Source of the DNA: Candidatus Vicinibacter affinis
GTDB lineage: Bacteria; Bacteroidota; Bacteroidia; Chitinophagales; Saprospiraceae
Length of the DNA: 64,000 nt
Assembly: GCA_016714365.1 (NCBI GenBank)
Contig: JADJNH010000007.1
Location: 558,001 to 622,000 of the forward strand
Direction: 5' to 3'
The translations under genes were made by a program, and so were the position numbers. Below, one piece after another: positions 1 through 9,177 of this stretch (position 1 is the stretch's first letter; each line of letters starts with the position of its first letter). Under the pieces are notes generated by a model, which was given only the letters and a program-made list of their open reading frames with translations, searched no databases and was not told where the DNA came from.

Positions 1-3000
1 GTAACCGCAGGAAAAACTGTAATATTATGAGTCTGAACGGCAGTACATCCTGCACCGTTATTTACGGTATAAGTGACTGCGTGTGTACCCGGGCCGGCAA
101 TTGCAGGACAGAATTCATATTGTGGGTGACCCACTCCCGGAACAGGTCTAACACCTACTCCTGTAAATACGCCTCCGGAAGTACCTGTAACTAACGCATC
201 CAGGTCCTGACATCCCTGATCTACACAGAATGGTCCGATGGCGGTCCAAGTGGGTATAACTTCTGTATTGGATTGGTGGATCGTAATACGTTCACAATAG
301 GTTTCAGAACAACTGTTTACAGAAAACCCAGGATTATTACATGAGACAAGCGTCTCTGTAAGGCAAATTTCAAATATTCCAGCACCCTGAACCGTAATTG
401 TAGGGTTTTGGATCGTATTGTTATTGAAAGTTGGTACAGGGCCTGGACCACTAATTAATGTAGCAATCCAATTATATGTATGGCTAGAGGCTCCTCCACC
501 ATACGTATTTCCATTATAAAGCGGATTTAAACTAACAGACCCAGCTACCCCATTCCAACAAATTTCCTCAGCTACATCGAAGCTAGGTGTTGGTTCTTCT
601 GAAAGGGTAAGGTTAAGGTCCATAAACATAACACCGCAATCTCCAGTAGCCCCAGGAAATGATGCCGGTACAGTATACCTTAGTACGTGACAACCTGGCT
701 CACCATAATAGGTTTCGTTAAACGGTCCGGCTGAATTTGGTCCTGAAATTTTGGTCCAAGTACCTCCTCTTGTCGTACCAGAAAGATAAGTTTGAGTAAG
801 ATCGAATTCAATCATATTGAACCCATTATGAACAATACAACCTGATCTAAAAGGAGTTAGTAGACTGGCATTCTGAGCCGGGTAAACAACCACATTTCTA
901 CTGAATGAAGCTGAACATCCATCAGGGGAATTTATTGTATAGGTCACTACATGAGTCCCTACCCCTGCTAATGCAGGACAGAACTCATATTGCGGGTGTC
1001 CAGTTCCAGGTACAGGTCTGACTCCATGTCCGGTGAAAATTCCACCTGTTGTACCCGTAACTAATGCATCCAGGTCTTGACATGCCTGGTCTATACATAA
1101 TGGTCCAAGAACTGACCAATTTGGATTTGCTACTGTAGTATTGTTTACTACTCTGATGACTTCACAAACTTCTTCAAGACAAATAGACAATGTACCAAAA
1201 CAGGCAAATGTGGTAATGATTTCTTGCATGCAAATACTGGTGGTACCATTTCCAACAACGGTGATTACGCCAGAAACAGGAGTCACTGTTGCAACGGCAG
1301 GATTGGTACTTCTGTAAGATCTTACTACAATACCACTATAAGCAGGGCTGGTAATAAAGTTGCCAGGTATGGTATATTGTACCAATGAAACCTGATCCCA
1401 ACAGATGGCATCCGGTAGATCAAAGCTTGGATTTGGCCTTTCCCCAACATGAACTGTGAAGTCCTGTGTTGCGCTACATACACCGTCTAACCCAGGGCCA
1501 GACAATACAGTATATCTTACGGTATAACATCCCGGATTGGTAAAGTATAATAAATTGCCAGCTACTGCACCTGTATTGGCAGCTGGCGCACTCACCAACG
1601 TCCAATTTCCTCCTTGCGTAGCAGAGGCGCAAAGCATAGAATTTAAAGGATGAGTGCCTAGCGTGTATCTTGAAAACAAGAATACGCCACCATGAGGTCC
1701 GTATAAATTACTGTTAGGACCTAATGGCATGGTAGCACACTGAAGAGTATCTCTGGTATCTGCACATGCAACAGTTGCCGCAGGATAAACCACAAAACTG
1801 TGACATTCCACCGCAGAACAACCAGCACCATTATTCACAGTATAGCAAATTGTATGCGTACCAGGACCTGCCACTGCTGGGCAGAAACGGTAATTTGGAT
1901 GTGATGGATCCAATTGTACACCATTTCCTGTGAAAACTCCACCCGTATTTCCTGTGATTCTGGCATCCAAATCAATGCAGACATCATCCACACAGAAAGG
2001 TCCTGCTGAAGTCCAGGTAGGAATTACTTCGATGTTGGTTTGATTAACCACAAGGATTTCACAATGCTCGTTGAGACAAGATGTAGGAACAATGTCATCA
2101 CAGTCATCGTACTCCAATGTCTCTGTCAAACAGATGCTAAAGGTTCCAGCACCCTGTATAATTACTGTTGGTTCCGCAGAAGAAGGATCACTAAATGTAG
2201 GAACAGGTCCAGCTCCTGAAACTAAATTTGCTGACCAGGAGTAATCAATGTTAGATGTACCGGTTCCAAAAGTCGCACCAGTATAAAGCGTAGGTAAGCT
2301 GGCAGATCCAGCGATTCCATCCCAACATACCTGTTCAGCAAGATCAAAATCAGTTTGTGGCTCTTCAGTGATCATTAGGAAAACTGTGTCGATCATTTCG
2401 GCACAGACACCTGTAGCCCCAGGGAAAGCCGCAGGCACCGTATAAGTCAATTGATGACATCCCGGGCCGGCTTCAAAAGTCTCGTTTAAGATTCTACAAC
2501 CAAAACCTGTCAGATCATTCCAATATCCACCTCTTGTGGTTGTTTGCAAATAAAAATCAGCAAGGTTAATGTCTGTCACATATTGTCCACAAATAGCAGA
2601 AAGTCTAAGGTCAAAACAACCTTTCTCCAAGTTTCCAACCAAAGTTGCATCGTTGGCTGCATTTACTCTGATGAGGGTGCAATAGGATTGCTGGCAGGAA
2701 GGATCTCCTGTGGTAGCACATATTAAATAAGTTCCTGCACCAGCAGCACTTGGATTAAAGACAGCTGTAGTACTGTCGCTATTTACTGTTAAACAGGAGC
2801 CGCAGGAAGCGGTCCAGATTACTTCCTGGGTATTGTCTCGGTTGAGTGGATTACCATCCTGAATACTTGGATCAGGCGTAGTCAAAGAAAGATTTATGGC
2901 AGCAACATCCACACATGTTACTTGTGGAGCCACAAAAGATGGATCACTGGAAGCACTCACTACCATAAATGCCCTGTCTACATCCGTGCAGTTTGCGCCA

Positions 3001-6000
3001 GTTGTAAGAGAATAGGTCACTTCAAAGCTACCTTCCCCTGCTAGTGCAGGAGAAAACATTGCAGTACCATCTGTCATACCTATAAGTCCGGTTGTAGCAG
3101 GAGAAACAGACCAAACTCCTGTTTGATCACATTGTGGCAATCTTCCTACCATATTAGTGGTGATGATTACTTTATTGTCACGTGTACAAACTGTTGATGG
3201 AACGTTGATCTCCACATCCGGTCTTGGACAAATAGTCACGATAATATCATTGTTGATATTGTCCGGATTACAATCCTGAGGGAGTGTATAGGTCACGTTT
3301 ACATCTCCGCATCCACCGGTATAAAAGAAACCGTTTGGCAATAAGATACCGGTGATGGCAGGAACTGAAATTGCAGAAAGGCTGGCACTGAAAGTACCAC
3401 CACCTAAAGACCCATTGGCTAATAAGGTAGAATATGGTATAAAAGTACCTGGAGTTGCACAAATTTTAAAGTCCTGAACCAAGTCATTTCCGTTATCCGG
3501 AATATCATTGTTGATAAGAATGTCAATGCAATAGTTCTCTTCGCATCTTGGGTCCCCAACACTGGCACACACTGTGAACAAGCCCGGACCAGGCCATCCG
3601 TCACCTTCAAGGTCTGCCGGTTGGAATGTTCCATTAATACCGGGACCGTCAGTAACCCCTGAACCAGTCCATCTTACATCTGCATCCACTAAAGCATTGC
3701 CTGCTTCATCCAATCCACTAAGCAGACTTAGAGTAACAGGGAAAGTAGAGGACCCTTCACACAATGGAGAAACCGGGGTAATTCCATTTGGACTTGCCCC
3801 ATCTTTATAAATGGTTACCACTTGATTGTAGACAAAATCAGGACATCCGAACAATGCGCCTGTAGGGTCGTTGATGGTCATTTTAATGGTATAGTTACCG
3901 GCTACCACATTGCCCGGATCTATTATTACAGGTGGCAGCGTACTGATCGTCCCTGTTACTGGCGCTCCACCGATCAAAGTGTTACCTGAAGGACCAGAAG
4001 TTACTTCAAAAGTTACCTGATAATCAAAGCAACCATAAAATATTCTATTGGTGTCGTTTATGCTGAATGGTGTAGCATCCTGACACATATCATCCGGAAG
4101 ATCGAAAGATCCTTTAGGACATTCGTTGATGGTAATGGCAATATCGTCAGAGGTTACAACTCCCTGACAATCTGTGATCGTATATCTTAAATTTAAGACA
4201 AGACAACCTCCATCATATTTTGCGATGTGAGAATATCCGGCACCGGTTGGTGGAATGATGTTCACACCCGGAGTTACCGGTCCACCAAGATTTGGAACCT
4301 GAGACAAAATCGTCCATTCTCCACCCTGAGGTGCATTTTGTAATAAGTAGGATTCAAGATCAATTTGTGCATCCGGACACAGACAAATTCCAAAATTATC
4401 CACCAGGAATGGCGGAGCATAATCTTGTTCTACCTTGATGGAACGGGTAAGTTCCACATGGCAATTGGCATCGCCAACTGTATAAGTTACGGTATAAACG
4501 CCGGGACCGGTTGGCTCAAAAATGGCAGGGTTACCACCATTACAGCGATTGTCCGGTGGAGCCGGGCTCACGAAATCTCCTGACCAATAACCGCAATCCT
4601 GTGCAGTAGCTAAATCCAGGTAATCGCATAAGTTTAATGGTAGATCAGACATACATACTGTTCCGGGGTTGGTCCATGCAGCGTCAAGTGGATTCACTTG
4701 AATCAAAACCTGACAGTTGCCTAAAACGCCACTTACATTTCCCGAACAGTCTTCTCCCCAAATTGGAATATCCTGAAGTCCTAGTTGGCCACAGCCAAAT
4801 GAGGCTGCATCATTTCTTTCCATTGGGAACCCATCGCAATTGTCGTTTACAGTAGCTATACCGTTGAACCAATCTTGTGGTATGGTAACAGTAGAATATA
4901 TACAAGTATTTGGATCTATGGATAAATAGAAAACAGGAGCCGGCAATGGGCAGTCAAGCAATAAATCCGGTGCCGTAACATCCTGAAATCTTAATAAGTT
5001 GTCGCAATTAAACAATACCGGCCCGCCATTAGGGTTGCCATTGCAATCTATAAATGAAAATTGAACATCCACCTCGTCATTTGGGAAAAGTGGATTGCAA
5101 ATGATATTTCCTGCAAATACAGGAACGTTACCACCAGGAATCACAGGAGTGCCTGGTGCAAATAATTCGGTTTCATAACTTCCATTCCCATCTAAGTCAG
5201 CGTACATTCCAATCTGGGATGGATCTATTATGGAACAATTGTCACTAAAAATACTGGCGTCTCGGATGTCAGGAACGTTTGCAGAACAGGCTACATCAAC
5301 CGGTAATAGAACCTGGGATGGACACACTGCTCCTGTAGGTGGCGTTACATCGGATACGGTAACTGTTAAAGTACAGCAATTGCTTGGAAGAGGTCCGGCA
5401 GGAGCAGGATCCAGGTTGCCATTGCCAAAGCAATCCTGAGCACATATTCTTATCGTAATTACCCTTGGGCCGGCGCATCCACCGGTGATCGTTGGGAAGG
5501 TATTATTTATAAAAGAGCCGACATTAGGATTGGTCACGCCCAAAACTCTTTGAGAATAAGTAAACGGACTACCGCAGGCATCCGTGGCAGAAGCAAGGCC
5601 TCTGAAATCGGCTACCGTATATTCACAATTGGCATCAAATGCATCTGTTGCATCAGGCGGACAAGTAGAAAGTATGGGTGCAACCTGATCGCGAAGACGT
5701 ATGGTTACGGAAGAAATATTGGATAAGTTGCCGCAAGCATCTGCTGTACGATATTGAACAGTAGTGCCTAGGTTAGGTGAAGTCGAACAAGCCAGATCCG
5801 GTACAGGAAAACCACTCACAATAAATGCGTTGGCAATCAAAGTAGGATCACTGGTACAGTTGTCTGCTACTCTGGGTCCGGTAACAACACTTAATAGGTT
5901 AGCAAGTGAAACAGTACATCCACTGTCTATATCCAAAATCAATGTTGCAGGTATGGTTAGTGTTGGGTTTACCGCATCAGATACCGTATAGGAATCAGTG

Positions 6001-6434
6001 TTGGTAATAAAACATAAGGCACCGGTTCCAAAATTTAAATAAGTGGTCACCAATGAAACATTAAAAGAGGTCCCATTCGGACATGTTCCGGATTGAGGCA
6101 CAAGTCCGGGAGTACCTGCAGGTGGTATCTGGATTGGCGTGGCACCCCCAATTCTTGTAAAGCCCATGCAGGAAGCAGTTGCCTGCCAATTATGCCCGGT
6201 GGCCACATTTGGAGTCAGGTACAAACAGCCTACTCCTAAGGCAGCATTTATTGGATTATTATTGCCTTGGGTTACGCAAACGTTCATGCCTGGAGCACAA
6301 GGTCCTTGTGCTGATAGGTTTTTACCAGGTCCAAATAATACCAAACACAGCGCGAGTACACCTGTGATGGCTTTCATTGCCTTTACGGGATTTCTTAAAA
6401 ATGTTGTCATGGGGTTGATTTTTGATTGCCTCAT
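1..6434 (-). CDS. Giant secreted multi-domain repeat protein, C-terminus outside window
   Basis: The minus frame from the ATG at 6434 read open at each of the four places I translated (around 5730, 3840, 2130 and 60), giving at least 2,144 codons. A second ATG at 6410 is an equally good start. A signal peptide is visible at residues 20-42, ending near LSAQ. The mature protein is rich in Cys, Gly, Thr and Pro. An HYR-like segment with DACGN lies near 5740, followed by Ig/PKD-like modules. The last part carries three copies of an approximately 290-residue block, each ending in a variant of FCPAxAGxGTH, at about 110, 970 and 1870. This suggests an exported adhesin or matrix protein, probably T9SS cargo, but the sorting domain is not in view. 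The start codon follows directly on the stop of the upstream lipoprotein gene, so the two are probably translationally coupled. Confidence 0.88.
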   Translation of the reverse strand, partial: MRQSKINPMTTFLRNPVKAMKAITGVLALCLVLFGPGKNLSAQGPCAPGMNVCVTQGNNNPINAALGVGCLYLTPNVATGHNWQATASCMGFTRIGGATPIQIPPAGTPGLVPQSGTCPNGTSFNVSLVTTYLNFGTGALCFITNTDSYTVSDAVNPTLTIPATLILDIDSGCTVSLANLLSVVTGPRVADNCTSDPTLIANAFIVSGFPVPDLACSTSPNLGTTVQYRTADACGNLSNISSVTIRLRDQVAPILSTCPPDATDAFDANCEYTVADFRGLASATDACGSPFTYSQRVLGVTNPNVGSFINNTFPTITGGCAGPRVITIRICAQDCFGNGNLDPAPAGPLPSNCCTLTVTVSDVTPPTGAVCPSQVLLPVDVACSANVPDIRDASIFSDNCSIIDPSQIGMYADLDGNGSYETELFAPGTPVIPGGNVPVFAGNIICNPLFPNDEVDVQFSFIDCNGNPNGGPVLFNCDNLLRFQDVTAPDLLLDCPLPAPVFYLSIDPNTCIYSTVTIPQDWFNGIATVNDNCDGFPMERNDAASFGCGQLGLQDIPIWGEDCSGNVSGVLGNCQVLIQVNPLDAAWTNPGTVCMSDLPLNLCDYLDLATAQDCGYWSGDFVSPAPPDNRCNGGNPAIFEPTGPGVYTVTYTVGDANCHVELTRSIKVEQDYAPPFLVDNFGICLCPDAQIDLESYLLQNAPQGGEWTILSQVPNLGGPVTPGVNIIPPTGAGYSHIAKYDGGCLVLNLRYTITDCQGVVTSDDIAITINECPKGSFDLPDDMCQDATPFSINDTNRIFYGCFDYQVTFEVTSGPSGNTLIGGAPVTGTISTLPPVIIDPGNVVAGNYTIKMTINDPTGALFGCPDFVYNQVVTIYKDGASPNGITPVSPLCEGSSTFPVTLSLLSGLDEAGNALVDADVRWTGSGVTDGPGINGTFQPADLEGDGWPGPGLFTVCASVGDPRCEENYCIDILINNDIPDNGNDLVQDFKICATPGTFIPYSTLLANGSLGGGTFSASLSAISVPAITGILLPNGFFYTGGCGDVNVTYTLPQDCNPDNINNDIIVTICPRPDVEINVPSTVCTRDNKVIITTNMVGRLPQCDQTGVWSVSPATTGLIGMTDGTAMFSPALAGEGSFEVTYSLTTGANCTDVDRAFMVVSASSDPSFVAPQVTCVDVAAINLSLTTPDPSIQDGNPLNRDNTQEVIWTASCGSCLTVNSDSTTAVFNPSAAGAGTYLICATTGDPSCQQSYCTLIRVNAANDATLVGNLEKGCFDLRLSAICGQYVTDINLADFYLQTTTRGGYWNDLTGFGCRILNETFEAGPGCHQLTYTVPAAFPGATGVCAEMIDTVFLMITEEPQTDFDLAEQVCWDGIAGSASLPTLYTGATFGTGTSNIDYSWSANLVSGAGPVPTFSDPSSAEPTVIIQGAGTFSICLTETLEYDDCDDIVPTSCLNEHCEILVVNQTNIEVIPTWTSAGPFCVDDVCIDLDARITGNTGGVFTGNGVQLDPSHPNYRFCPAVAGPGTHTICYTVNNGAGCSAVECHSFVVYPAATVACADTRDTLQCATMPLGPNSNLYGPHGGVFLFSRYTLGTHPLNSMLCASATQGGNWTLVSAPAANTGAVAGNLLYFTNPGCYTVRYTVLSGPGLDGVCSATQDFTVHVGERPNPSFDLPDAICWDQVSLVQYTIPGNFITSPAYSGIVVRSYRSTNPAVATVTPVSGVITVVGNGTTSICMQEIITTFACFGTLSICLEEVCEVIRVVNNTTVANPNWSVLGPLCIDQACQDLDALVTGTTGGIFTGHGVRPVPGTGHPQYEFCPALAGVGTHVVTYTINSPDGCSASFSRNVVVYPAQNASLLTPFRSGCIVHNGFNMIEFDLTQTYLSGTTRGGTWTKISGPNSAGPFNETYYGEPGCHVLRYTVPASFPGATGDCGVMFMDLNLTLSEEPTPSFDVAEEICWNGVAGSVSLNPLYNGNTYGGGASSHTYNWIATLISGPGPVPTFNNNTIQNPTITVQGAGIFEICLTETLVSCNNPGFSVNSCSETYCERITIHQSNTEVIPTWTAIGPFCVDQGCQDLDALVTGTSGGVFTGVGVRPVPGVGHPQYEFCPAIAGPGTHAVTYTVNNGAGCTAVQTHNITVFPAV

Positions 6435-7094
6435 TTAAAGAGAAATTGAATGATCGATGATAAAAATTTGGATCGGGTCATTAGGATTTTCAGGGCTTTT
6501 CACAATCTTATAGCTTTGTCCTCCACATTTTAGTTTACCATCATTTACCGAGACAGGTTTTTCATTGAAATTAACCCCCTCTGTGAGGATTACTCCCTTT
6601 GAAACCATCGATACATGGTTGGCGAAAAACTTAAATTTGGTCTCATTGTAACCAGTACTGGCAATTGAATCTCTCAATGCAGCAGGCAGTTTCCGGTACG
6701 AAACGTCAGGGTAAGCGAAGAACACAAAATTGAAATCAGGGTGGCTGTTCATAAAGAAATTAACGGTAGGGTCGTTCAACAGTCGCGTAAATTCACCAAG
6801 CTCAGCCTTGTCTTTGAGCGCAGCATTGACAAGGGGTAGTATAAATTCACTTTTGAAGTTTGCAGAATTATTAGAAATTTTTGTAGAATCAGATATAATG
6901 GGTTGACTTACAGTGTCTTTGTCCGCTTTTTTTACCTGTGAAGTGCAGGATAATAGATTAAAAGCAAAGAATGTTATGAGGGAAATAGAAACCAAGCCTG
7001 CATTCAGACGAAACTGAACACAGCACGGACTGCCATTCGGGGAATACATCCCGGACTTACAGTCAATTAAAGCAAATGGAGCACTTAGCTTCAA
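6435..7094 (-). CDS. Small lipoprotein with degenerate FAS1-like domain
   Basis: A lipoprotein signal ends in LLSC around residue 50. The first ATG gives an unusually long n-region, so the in-frame ATG at 7049 or a later start may be the real one. The mature part resembles one fasciclin (FAS1) domain: a FVFFAYPDVSYRKLP segment like the H1 box, a KFFANHVS segment, and a C-terminal FIIDHSI like the H2 box. FAS1 domains mediate adhesion, and in Bacteroidota they are often outer-membrane-anchored lipoproteins. The TAA stop (6435-6437) abuts the ATG of the giant protein at 6434, so this protein may act with it at the cell surface. The FAS1 call rests on pattern only. Confidence 0.75.
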   Translation of the reverse strand: MKLSAPFALIDCKSGMYSPNGSPCCVQFRLNAGLVSISLITFFAFNLLSCTSQVKKADKDTVSQPIISDSTKISNNSANFKSEFILPLVNAALKDKAELGEFTRLLNDPTVNFFMNSHPDFNFVFFAYPDVSYRKLPAALRDSIASTGYNETKFKFFANHVSMVSKGVILTEGVNFNEKPVSVNDGKLKCGGQSYKIVKSPENPNDPIQIFIIDHSISL

Positions 7095-7372
7095 TTCTTG
7101 CGCTTAATTGATTAAATAAATGGAAAGGGTGCAATGCGGGAAGGCTGATGGCTTCGTCAGTTCAAACCGGAATTACCTCTTTCTTTTAAATACCTTGAGC
7201 TTGGTTATTGACTCAGCTGCAAAGTAACAAAAACACTTTTAAATATATAGAATTTTTTAAGAGAATTTGATAAATTTAATTTTTACTTGATATTCCTCTG
7301 TGAGCATCAAGAAACTACACTGCAAAATAAAAGTGGATATGGAGTATAAATGGACTCCTGTAACCCTGGGTT
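7095..7372. other. Intergenic gap between the two FAS1-like genes
   Basis: AT-rich 278-bp stretch. I see no open frame worth calling, no strong hairpin and no clear TAnnTTTG box in the direction of the genes. It may hold the promoter of the 7094 gene. Confidence 0.4.
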
Positions 7373-7936
7373 TTACTGTATAAGCAAGCCCTCAATAAGA
7401 TAAATTCTGGTCTCTCGCCCGAGTGGAAAGGTTGCCACAATATTGGCGGTCTGATTACCAATTTGTACAGATTTCATGTCTTCTGTAAAACTCAGCTTTT
7501 CTCCCGTCAAACTGGTCGCCCCGGACCAGGAAAAATCAGTCGCCTTAACAATACCCCTGCTCAGCATCTGTAGTTCGAAATCATCGGGTATCTGATCTTC
7601 CAGCTTTTTTCTTCTCTCTCCACTGAGGGTCTCAAATGCTTCATCAACAGGAATAAAATAACTCACCTTTAATCTTTTATCGTCATACAACATGGGTATC
7701 ACGGAACTTGAGTTTTTAAGCATCCGATTATAGATTGTCAAATCCTGCCTGCTCTCTACAAATTTCATCACTGCTTCCGAAGCGGCAATGGATTCTTCTT
7801 TGCTGAATTTGTGGTCGTCCTTGTTTCCACTTTGGACAGTAGCTTGATTTTCCTGTTTTGCAACAGCCTGCTTTTTACATGCAGGAAGAATAAATAAAAA
7901 ACTGATAAAGTAAATAAGGCATTTGAAGGTAGACAT
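7373..7936 (-). CDS. FAS1-like lipoprotein
   Basis: 187 residues. The N-terminus has a hydrophobic stretch and a lipobox ending LPAC followed by KK. The body has the usual order of a fasciclin domain: a helical region, then VSYFIPVDEAFETL (H1-like), then a region ending in IYLIEGLLI (H2-like). It is probably anchored in the outer membrane by lipid and used in adhesion. It lies 278 bp upstream of a second FAS1-like lipoprotein gene in the same direction, and the giant surface protein follows, so the three may be one functional cluster. I am confident it is a real lipoprotein gene and less so of the domain name. Confidence 0.8.
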   Translation of the reverse strand: MSTFKCLIYFISFLFILPACKKQAVAKQENQATVQSGNKDDHKFSKEESIAASEAVMKFVESRQDLTIYNRMLKNSSSVIPMLYDDKRLKVSYFIPVDEAFETLSGERRKKLEDQIPDDFELQMLSRGIVKATDFSWSGATSLTGEKLSFTEDMKSVQIGNQTANIVATFPLGRETRIYLIEGLLIQ

Positions 7937-7984
7937 GGAAGGCTGATTTTTTAGATGGGTAAAGTTAAGGGAATGTGGGGGAAT

Positions 7985-8330
7985 TTCAACTCACCCCCCG
8001 ACCCCCTCTCTTGGAAGAGAGGGGGGGAGAATTTGGGGTGGGTTGAAATTACGTGGATACCGTTCAACTCACCCTGCCCTCTCTTAAAAGAGAGGGGGGG
8101 AGAATTTGGGGTGGGTTGAGATTACGTGGATACCGTTCAACTCACCCTGCCCTCTCTTGAAAGAGAGGGGGAGGAAATATGGGGTGGGTTGAAATTACGT
8201 GGATACCGTTTCAACTCACCCTGCCCTCTCTTAAAAGAGAGGGGGAGGAAATGTGGGGTGGGTTGAGATTACGTGGATACCGTTTCAACTCACCCTGCCC
8301 TCTCTTAAAAGAGAGGGGGAGGAATGTGTG
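7985..8330. repeat. Four tandem 73-74 bp palindromic units, left of DUF559 gene
   Basis: Units start with TCAACTCACC and contain the hairpin CCCTCTCTTAAAAGAGAGGG. They continue with GGGGTGGGTTGA and ATTACGTGGATACCG. The GGATACC landmark recurs at 8055, 8128, 8201 and 8275, so the period is 73, 73 and 74 bp, followed by a partial fifth unit. Single-base differences such as TTGAAATT versus TTGAGATT show the copies are not all identical. Each unit can form a strong stem. The same unit appears again to the right of the DUF559 gene. Confidence 0.95.
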
Positions 8331-8436
8331 TAAAGTTTGTATGTTTCTCTTTTTTTTAAACTAAAACAAAAAAGTGAATAGAAATAAATCTCAATTAACA
8401 TTTTACTATTTTCACGGACCTAAAAAATAACACCCT

Positions 8437-8817
8437 ATGTCTTTTACTTTCCTTGCTCGGAAATTGAGGAAGAATCAAACAATAGCAGAATCTGTTTTTT
8501 GGAATCATGTCCGCAACAGAAGATTTATGAATTTAAAATTCACCAGACAATTTGTAATTGAACAATCCAATATAATGGGTCGAAAAGAATTTTACATTGC
8601 TGACTTTCATTGCCATGCTTTAAAAATGATTGTAGAAATTGATGGCCCAATTCATCTTATGCAAAAAGATTATGATGAACTCAGACAGCAGCATTTGGTT
8701 GAAATGGGTTTCCATGTTATTAGATTTAAAAATGAAGAAATTATTGAAAATTGGGTTGATGTGGAAGAACGATTAAGATCTGGTGTATTGAAAAGATTGG
8801 AGGTTATTAGAAAATAA
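8437..8817 (+). CDS. DUF559 (Vsr-like) endonuclease domain protein
   Basis: 126 residues, the full length of a stand-alone DUF559 (PF04480) protein of the PD-(D/E)XK/Vsr-like nuclease group. Family landmarks are visible: an N-terminal helix with TIAESVFWNHVRNRR, then LKFTRQFVIEQ, then the core YIADFHC and IVEIDGPIH (likely metal-binding Asp and the E-x-D pair), then RQQHLVEMGFHVIRF. The family is thought to cut or nick DNA, but its substrate is not well established. The gene is the only + strand gene in the first 29 kb and lies between hairpin repeats. The right-most repeat copy is inverted relative to the left ones, so the gene looks like cargo or mobiliser of a repeat-bounded element. Confidence 0.9.
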   Translation: MSFTFLARKLRKNQTIAESVFWNHVRNRRFMNLKFTRQFVIEQSNIMGRKEFYIADFHCHALKMIVEIDGPIHLMQKDYDELRQQHLVEMGFHVIRFKNEEIIENWVDVEERLRSGVLKRLEVIRK

Positions 8818-8821
8818 AGAA

Positions 8822-9024
8822 TCAACTCACCCCCCGGCCCCCTCTCTTAAAAGAGAGGGGGAGGTTAAAAGAGAGGGGGAGGAAAAGTGGGGTGGGTTGA
8901 AATTACGTAGATACCGTTTCAACTCACCCCTAGCCCCTCTCTTAAAAGAGAGGGGGAAAAGGAGGATTCATACTTTTGACACTCAATCTTTCCCTCTCTT
9001 TTAAGAGAGGGTAGGGTGAGTTGA
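8822..9024. repeat. Right-flank palindromic repeats, last copy inverted
   Basis: Two direct copies of the TCAACTCACCCC plus CTCTCTTAAAAGAGAG unit start right after the DUF559 stop, with one ATTACGTAGATACCG spacer. After about 40 bp of different sequence there is an inverted copy, CCCTCTCTTTTAAGAGAGGG followed by TAGGGTGAGTTGA, ending at 9024. The inverted copy matches the outer end of the left array at 7986, so the block 7986-9024 is bounded by inverted repeats. Confidence 0.93.
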
Positions 9025-9120
9025 ATGCGTCCAGTTATGTCCCGTTTTCTTACTATCCTGAAATATTGGTCAATAAAGTTTTAGGACAATTTACATGTCA
9101 CCTATTCATTGCTAAAACAC

Positions 9121-9152
9121 AAAGCCCCTCCTCAATCATGAGGAAGGGCTTT
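9121..9152 (-). terminator. Rho-independent-type hairpin after the giant T9SS gene
   Basis: AAAGCCCCTCCTCA and TGAGGAAGGGCTTT form a long stem with one mismatch and an ATCA loop, 25 bp beyond the stop of the minus-strand gene. The downstream side on that strand is moderately T-rich. Confidence 0.7.
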
Positions 9153-9177
9153 GGATTTTATCTACTGAAGAATCAGC

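Noticed and set aside
2544..6438. Plus- and minus-strand short frames inside the left-edge giant gene
   Set aside because: The minus frame from 6434 read open and protein-like at each of the sites checked across the region. The others are shadows.
7985..8330. 73-bp tandem units considered as a CRISPR array
   Set aside because: The units are contiguous and near-identical throughout, with no variable spacers.
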